In this document: one piece after another, positions 60,722 to 64,000 of the stretch
Layout of the letters: the number at the start of each line of letters is the position of its first letter
How positions within the stretch are numbered: the stretch's first letter is position 1
Source: Myxococcota bacterium
Lineage (GTDB): Bacteria; Myxococcota_A; UBA9160; UBA6930
Assembly: GCA_028285625.1 (NCBI GenBank)
Contig: JANQOX010000022.1
Coordinates: forward strand, 124,001-188,000
DNA length: 64,000 nucleotides
Reading direction: 5' to 3'
Notes under the pieces: model-generated
The model's database searches: none
Told to the model about the DNA's origin: nothing
The model's input: the letters and a program-made list of their open reading frames with translations, nothing else
Translations under genes and position numbers: made by a program

Positions 60722-61677
60722 GCTTCTTCGGTGGCGTCCTGGAGATGCTGGGCCGAGCCCCGAAGCGGCCGGCGTCGCGGACCGACCAGGCCGAGATCCT
60801 GCACGGGCGCAAGCGGGGCAAGGGTCTCGATGTGGCGCGTCTGCTCGAGGAGATTGCCGCCGCCAAGAAGGTGCACCACTGGCGCAACATCCGGTGGGCG
60901 GTCCTGATCTCGGTGAACCTCCTCTTCACGCTCTCGTTCTGGGTGGACATCCAGATCCTCGAGGGATCGCTCACCGCCTCGCGCTTCCTCGGCTTCCATC
61001 TCGCCGATCCGTACTCGAGTGCGCTGGTGATGCTCGCGACCGCCAGCGTCCCGGTGAATCTGGTGATCGGGTCGGTCACGATCGCGCTGTTCTGGGCGCT
61101 GCTCGGGGGCCGCACCTTCTGCTCGTGGGCCTGCCCCTACCACCTGCTCGCGGAGTGGGGAGAGGCCATTCGAAACAGGCTCGAAGCGCGCGGACTGCTG
61201 GTGGACCACCCCATGCACCGGGGAGTGCGACCGGCGCTCTTCGTCGCGTTCGCGGCACTCGCCCTGCTCACCGGGCACACCCTGTTCCTCACCCTGAACC
61301 CGATCGGCATCGTGAGCCGCGCGATGGTGTACGGGCTGAGCATGGCCCTGCTCTGGGTCGTCGCGCTGCTGGCCTTCGAGGTCTTGTACGCGCGCAGGGC
61401 CTGGTGCCGCTACGCCTGCCCGATCGGCCTCACCTACGGACTGCTGGGTGTGGCCGCGCCCTTCCGGGTCGTCTACCACCTCGAGGCCTGCGCGCACGAG
61501 GGCGAATGCCGCAAGGTCTGCGAGGTACCCCACGTGCTCGACCTCACGATCAAGGGCCGCGCCGCCGACGCCCACGTGGACGTGGGACCGGACTGCACGC
61601 GCTGCGGGCTGTGCGTCGACATCTGCCCTACGGATTCACTCACCTACGAGGTGAAGGGACTGGACCGGCTCCTGTGA
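60718..61677 (+). CDS. nosH: NosH/NapH-like membrane ferredoxin
   Basis: A 319-aa membrane iron-sulfur protein. A cytoplasmic N-terminus of ~55 residues precedes four to five membrane helices (WAVLISVNLLFTLSFWV; LVIGSVTIALFWALLGG). Two CxxxCP motifs sit at helix ends (TFCSWACPYH, AWCRYACPIG). The C-terminal domain has CAHEGECRKVCEVP and the 4Fe-4S motif CTRCGLCVDICPTDS. This is the NapH/NosR-like quinol-oxidising plan and probably the membrane partner of NosG. ATG 60718 overlaps the nosG stop. Confidence 0.93.
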   Translation: MSFFGGVLEMLGRAPKRPASRTDQAEILHGRKRGKGLDVARLLEEIAAAKKVHHWRNIRWAVLISVNLLFTLSFWVDIQILEGSLTASRFLGFHLADPYSSALVMLATASVPVNLVIGSVTIALFWALLGGRTFCSWACPYHLLAEWGEAIRNRLEARGLLVDHPMHRGVRPALFVAFAALALLTGHTLFLTLNPIGIVSRAMVYGLSMALLWVVALLAFEVLYARRAWCRYACPIGLTYGLLGVAAPFRVVYHLEACAHEGECRKVCEVPHVLDLTIKGRAADAHVDVGPDCTRCGLCVDICPTDSLTYEVKGLDRLL

Positions 61678-62537
61678 GCGCCCCGGCCATCGCGATCCAC
61701 CAACTGGGCAAGCAGTTCTCGGGCACGCCGGTGCTGAGCGACCTGGACCTCGAAGTCGCACCGGGAGAACGGGTCGCACTGGTCGGCGCGAATGGTGCGG
61801 GCAAGACCACCCTGATTCGCTGCCTGCTGGGCGAGTACGCGCATCGAGGAGCCTTGCGTCTCGGCGGCCTCGCCCCGCGGCAAGCCCGACGCGAAGCCCT
61901 GGGTCGTGTCGGCTTCGTGCCCCAGATCCCGCCGCCGCTACGGATGCCCGCCGGGGCCCTCGTGCGCTTCGCCGGCGGGCTCGGCGCTGCGCGGCCGGCA
62001 GCGATCGCAACCATCGCAGAGCGCCTCGGTCTCGACCTGGCGGGGGTCGAACGCAGGCCGTTCGCCAAGCTCTCGGGCGGCCAGCAGCAGAAGCTCCTGA
62101 TCGCACTGGCCCTCGGACGCCCCACCGACCTGCTGGTCCTGGACGAGCCTGCGGCCAACCTCGACCCCGAAGGTCGGCGGGCCTTCTTCGAGATCCTTTC
62201 CGAGCAGGACCCCGCCACCACCATGGTCCTCGCCAGCCATCGGCTCGACGAGATCGCGGCGCTGGTGAGCCGCGTCGTCGAACTCGACGGCGGGCGCGTG
62301 GTCCTGGACGACCGCGTGGACCAACGCGGCACCGGATCGTTGCGAGCGCGGGTCGTGCTGGTTCGCGCCGACGAGGCCGCCGGCCGCGCCTTCGCCAGCT
62401 GGGGTCTCGAAGCCGTGGACCCTCGGCGTTACGAGGGCCCCGTGGTCAATGCCGACCGGTTGCGCTTCCTGGGCCTGCTGGCCCGCTACGCGGGCCTGAT
62501 CGAACACCTGGATCTCGGCCCGGAGGACGCCCCTTGA
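61674..62537 (+). CDS. nosF: NosF, ABC transporter ATPase
   Basis: A 287-aa ABC ATPase energising the NosY permease for NosZ copper-site maturation. Seen: Walker A VGANGAGKTTLIRCL, Q-loop FVPQIPPPLRMP, signature LSGGQQQKLLIAL, Walker B LLVLDEPAANLDPEG, and H-loop LASHRLDEI. A C-terminal ~70-residue extension follows, as in other NosF proteins. The GTG start overlaps the nosH stop (GTGA); the stop overlaps nosL. Confidence 0.95.
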   Translation: MSAPAIAIHQLGKQFSGTPVLSDLDLEVAPGERVALVGANGAGKTTLIRCLLGEYAHRGALRLGGLAPRQARREALGRVGFVPQIPPPLRMPAGALVRFAGGLGAARPAAIATIAERLGLDLAGVERRPFAKLSGGQQQKLLIALALGRPTDLLVLDEPAANLDPEGRRAFFEILSEQDPATTMVLASHRLDEIAALVSRVVELDGGRVVLDDRVDQRGTGSLRARVVLVRADEAAGRAFASWGLEAVDPRRYEGPVVNADRLRFLGLLARYAGLIEHLDLGPEDAP

Positions 62538-62992
62538 ATCGAATCGCCGCCGCGTCGCTCGTCGTGGGCATCGCCCTCTCGGTGGCCTGCCCGGCGCCCT
62601 CGTCGGGCCCGGTCGATCCGCACTGGGACCGCGACACCTGTGCCCATTGCCGCATGGCGATCGGGGATCGGCGCTTCGCTGCGCAGGTGCGCACCGGAGA
62701 AGACGCCATCCACCACTTCGACGACCTGGGCTGCGCGCTCGCCTGGCTCGGTACCGGCGAGACGCCGGACCCGGAGCAAGCGGCGCTCCACGTCCGGGCC
62801 GCCAGCGGCGACGGTTGGCTCGACGCGCGGACCGCGCGTTACCGGACCGGACTCGTCACCCCCATGGGCTACGGCTTCGGCGCGGTCGCAGCCGACGACA
62901 CCCAGGCCGAGGCACTCCTCACCCTGGAGCAGGTTCGGGCGGGCATCGATGCGAGGGAGGGTCACGGCCATGGCGCCCACGCCGCCCCCTGA
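62534..62992 (+). CDS. nosL: NosL, outer copper chaperone lipoprotein
   Basis: A 152-aa lipoprotein that delivers Cu(I) to apo-NosZ. Lipobox LSVAC (Cys19). The metal motif CAHCRM (Cys36, Cys39, Met41) is the NosL hallmark, followed by HHFDDLGCALAWL and the C-terminal VTPMGYGFGAVA. The tail ends in a His-rich GHGHGAHAAP that may add copper ligands. The TTG start overlaps the nosF stop (TTGA); the 3' end overlaps nosY by 23 bp. Confidence 0.93.
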   Translation: MNRIAAASLVVGIALSVACPAPSSGPVDPHWDRDTCAHCRMAIGDRRFAAQVRTGEDAIHHFDDLGCALAWLGTGETPDPEQAALHVRAASGDGWLDARTARYRTGLVTPMGYGFGAVAADDTQAEALLTLEQVRAGIDAREGHGHGAHAAP

Positions 62993-63890
62993 CGCGGCCG
63001 TTGCCGTCGCCGCCAGGACAGCAACGCCTCCCGAAGCCCCGGCCGCACCCGCGGCGGGGCGGCTGGGCGAACTCGGCCTGGTGGTCCGCCTCGAGGTCGC
63101 CGACTCGCTGCGCGCGCGCTGGCTCGCGATCTACGCGATCGTACTCGGCGGCCTGGTCTTCACGCTCTTCGGGTTCTCGCTGACCGAGTCGCGGATTCTC
63201 GGCTTCATGGGTCTGTCGCGGCTGCTGGTCACCTACATCCAGGTCTGCATGGCCATCGTGCCCATCTTCGTACTGGTGACGACCGTGCGTTCGGTGGCCG
63301 GCGATCGCGAGTCCGGCGTGCTGGAGTACCTGTTGGCACTGCCGGTGGGGCTCGGCACCTGGTACGGGGGCCGGCTCCTGGCGCGGTTCGCGCTGATCCT
63401 GGCCCCGGTGCTGGGCGCCATGGCCCTGGCTTGCGGATGGGCCGTGCTGCAGGAGATCCCCGTGCCGTGGGGGCTCTTCAGCGCCTACGCGGGGCTCCTG
63501 GTGGCGCTTTGTGCGTGCTTTCTGGGGCTGGCCCTGCTGCTCTCGTCCCTGGCCCGAAGCGTGGACGTGGCCCAGGCGAGCGCCTTCCTGCTGTGGCTCG
63601 TCCTGGTCCTGTTCCTCGACCTCGTACTGCTCGGCGTCCTGATCGAAGAACACGTGGCCCCGAACACCGTGGTCGCCATCGCCCTGGCCAACCCGCTCCA
63701 GGTGTTCCGGACGGCCGCCATGATGCTGTTCGATCCACAGCTCGTGCTGCTGGGTCCGTCGGCGTACGTGATCCTCGACGCCTTCGGCCGCTCGGGCTAC
63801 CTGGCCTGGGCCCTCGCGTACCCGACGCTCCTCGGGGCCGTGGCCGCGCTCGTGGGCTACCTGCGCTTCAAGCGGGGCGATCTCGTCTAG
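62970..63890 (+). CDS. nosY: NosY, ABC-2-type permease
   Basis: A 306-aa membrane protein that pairs with NosF. A ~35-residue Ala/Pro-rich N-terminus precedes six helices. The motif RSVAGDRESGVLEYLLALPV in the first cytoplasmic loop is the coupling-helix signature of NosY/ABC-2 permeases, and the C-terminus ends LVGYLRFKRGDLV, as in homologues. ATG 62970 has GGGAGG upstream and lies inside nosL, so the two are coupled. Last gene of the nos operon; its 3' end overlaps a convergent frame by 23 bp. Confidence 0.95.
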   Translation: MAPTPPPDAAVAVAARTATPPEAPAAPAAGRLGELGLVVRLEVADSLRARWLAIYAIVLGGLVFTLFGFSLTESRILGFMGLSRLLVTYIQVCMAIVPIFVLVTTVRSVAGDRESGVLEYLLALPVGLGTWYGGRLLARFALILAPVLGAMALACGWAVLQEIPVPWGLFSAYAGLLVALCACFLGLALLLSSLARSVDVAQASAFLLWLVLVLFLDLVLLGVLIEEHVAPNTVVAIALANPLQVFRTAAMMLFDPQLVLLGPSAYVILDAFGRSGYLAWALAYPTLLGAVAALVGYLRFKRGDLV

Positions 63891-63999
63891 CGCCGTCCCC
63901 GGCGAGCCGCTCGATCGAACTGAGCAACTCGTTCATCTCGCGGCTCTCGAAGGCGGGAGGCTGCCCCGCGTCTCCGCGCGCCGCCGCTTCGACCCAGCG
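63868..63999 (-). CDS. 3' end of an unidentified gene (truncated by window)
   Basis: A minus-strand frame open from the right edge ends at a TGA (63868-63870), giving 43 residues that begin RWVEAAARGDAGQPPAFESR and continue MNELLSSIERLAGDGA. Composition and codon use look coding, and helix-rich tails like this occur at the C-termini of Gfo/Idh/MocA-type oxidoreductases, but the piece is too short to assign. It is convergent with nosY and overlaps it by 23 bp. Confidence 0.45.
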   Translation of the reverse strand, partial: RWVEAAARGDAGQPPAFESREMNELLSSIERLAGDGARRDRPA

Positions 64000-64000
64000 C

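Noticed and set aside
1..64000. tRNA or rRNA genes
   Set aside because: GTTCGA-like T-loop strings near 42068 and 49785 lie inside well-supported coding regions and lack acceptor stems and the other arms.

Overview
This 64 kb window is very GC-rich, densely packed chromosomal DNA from a diderm bacterium. Envelope signatures include a two-partner secretion pair, lipoprotein signals, outer-membrane beta-barrel proteins and a PEP-CTERM protein. With sigma-54 regulation, PilZ proteins, a GlnRS, a DUF3604 protein, an F420-type LLM oxidoreductase and a clade II (Sec-type) nitrous-oxide reductase cluster, it looks like an uncultured Myxococcota/Desulfobacterota/Binatota-like lineage. The phylum cannot be fixed from the sequence alone. 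I saw no tRNA, rRNA, CRISPR array, insertion sequence or prophage.

Layout. 1-11 kb: a truncated ABC exporter, an MFS transporter with a His-rich tail, an SDR, an MhpA-like flavin hydroxylase behind a clear sigma-70 promoter, a DUF3604 protein, a large unknown lipoprotein, BipA/TypA and a small PilT-N-like protein. 11.4-19.5 kb: a TpsB-TpsA pair whose 1856-aa exoprotein carries a 60/120-nt periodic repeat and ends at a strong UUCG terminator. 19.5-41.4 kb: housekeeping and metabolic genes (YciI, dienelactone hydrolase, a PEP-CTERM/TPR-barrel/FecR operon, RlmI-like methyltransferase, CCA/poly(A) polymerase-like enzyme, phosphatase, HAD-UbiA fusion, Usp, ALDH plus PQQ dehydrogenase, GlnRS, PRPP synthase, double PilZ, esterase, LLM oxidoreductase, acyl-CoA dehydrogenase). 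41.5-51.8 kb: GCS2-family ligase, CBS and Usp proteins, a protoglobin histidine kinase with an NtrC-type regulator, a CDF transporter, an APH/P-loop kinase fusion and a cytochrome c.

52-63.9 kb is the most interesting part. A compact operon encodes two tandem ferritin-like diiron proteins, a small zinc-ribbon protein and a hemerythrin. It is followed at once by nosZ, two cytochromes c, a NosB-like membrane protein and nosD-G-H-F-L-Y, the last six joined by overlapping stop/start codons. Near-consensus -24/-12 (sigma-54) elements sit at the right distance upstream of both the diiron operon and nosZ. Weaker matches lie upstream of the sensor-kinase neighbourhood and the NtrC-type gene.

Working model (inference): the soluble protoglobin kinase senses O2 or NO through a haem and phosphorylates the sigma-54 activator. 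The activator then turns on the diiron/hemerythrin operon and nosZ, and its own operon carries Usp and CBS proteins. This would differ from the usual FNR/NNR/NosR control of nosZ, and the diiron/zinc-ribbon/hemerythrin module has no function I recognise.
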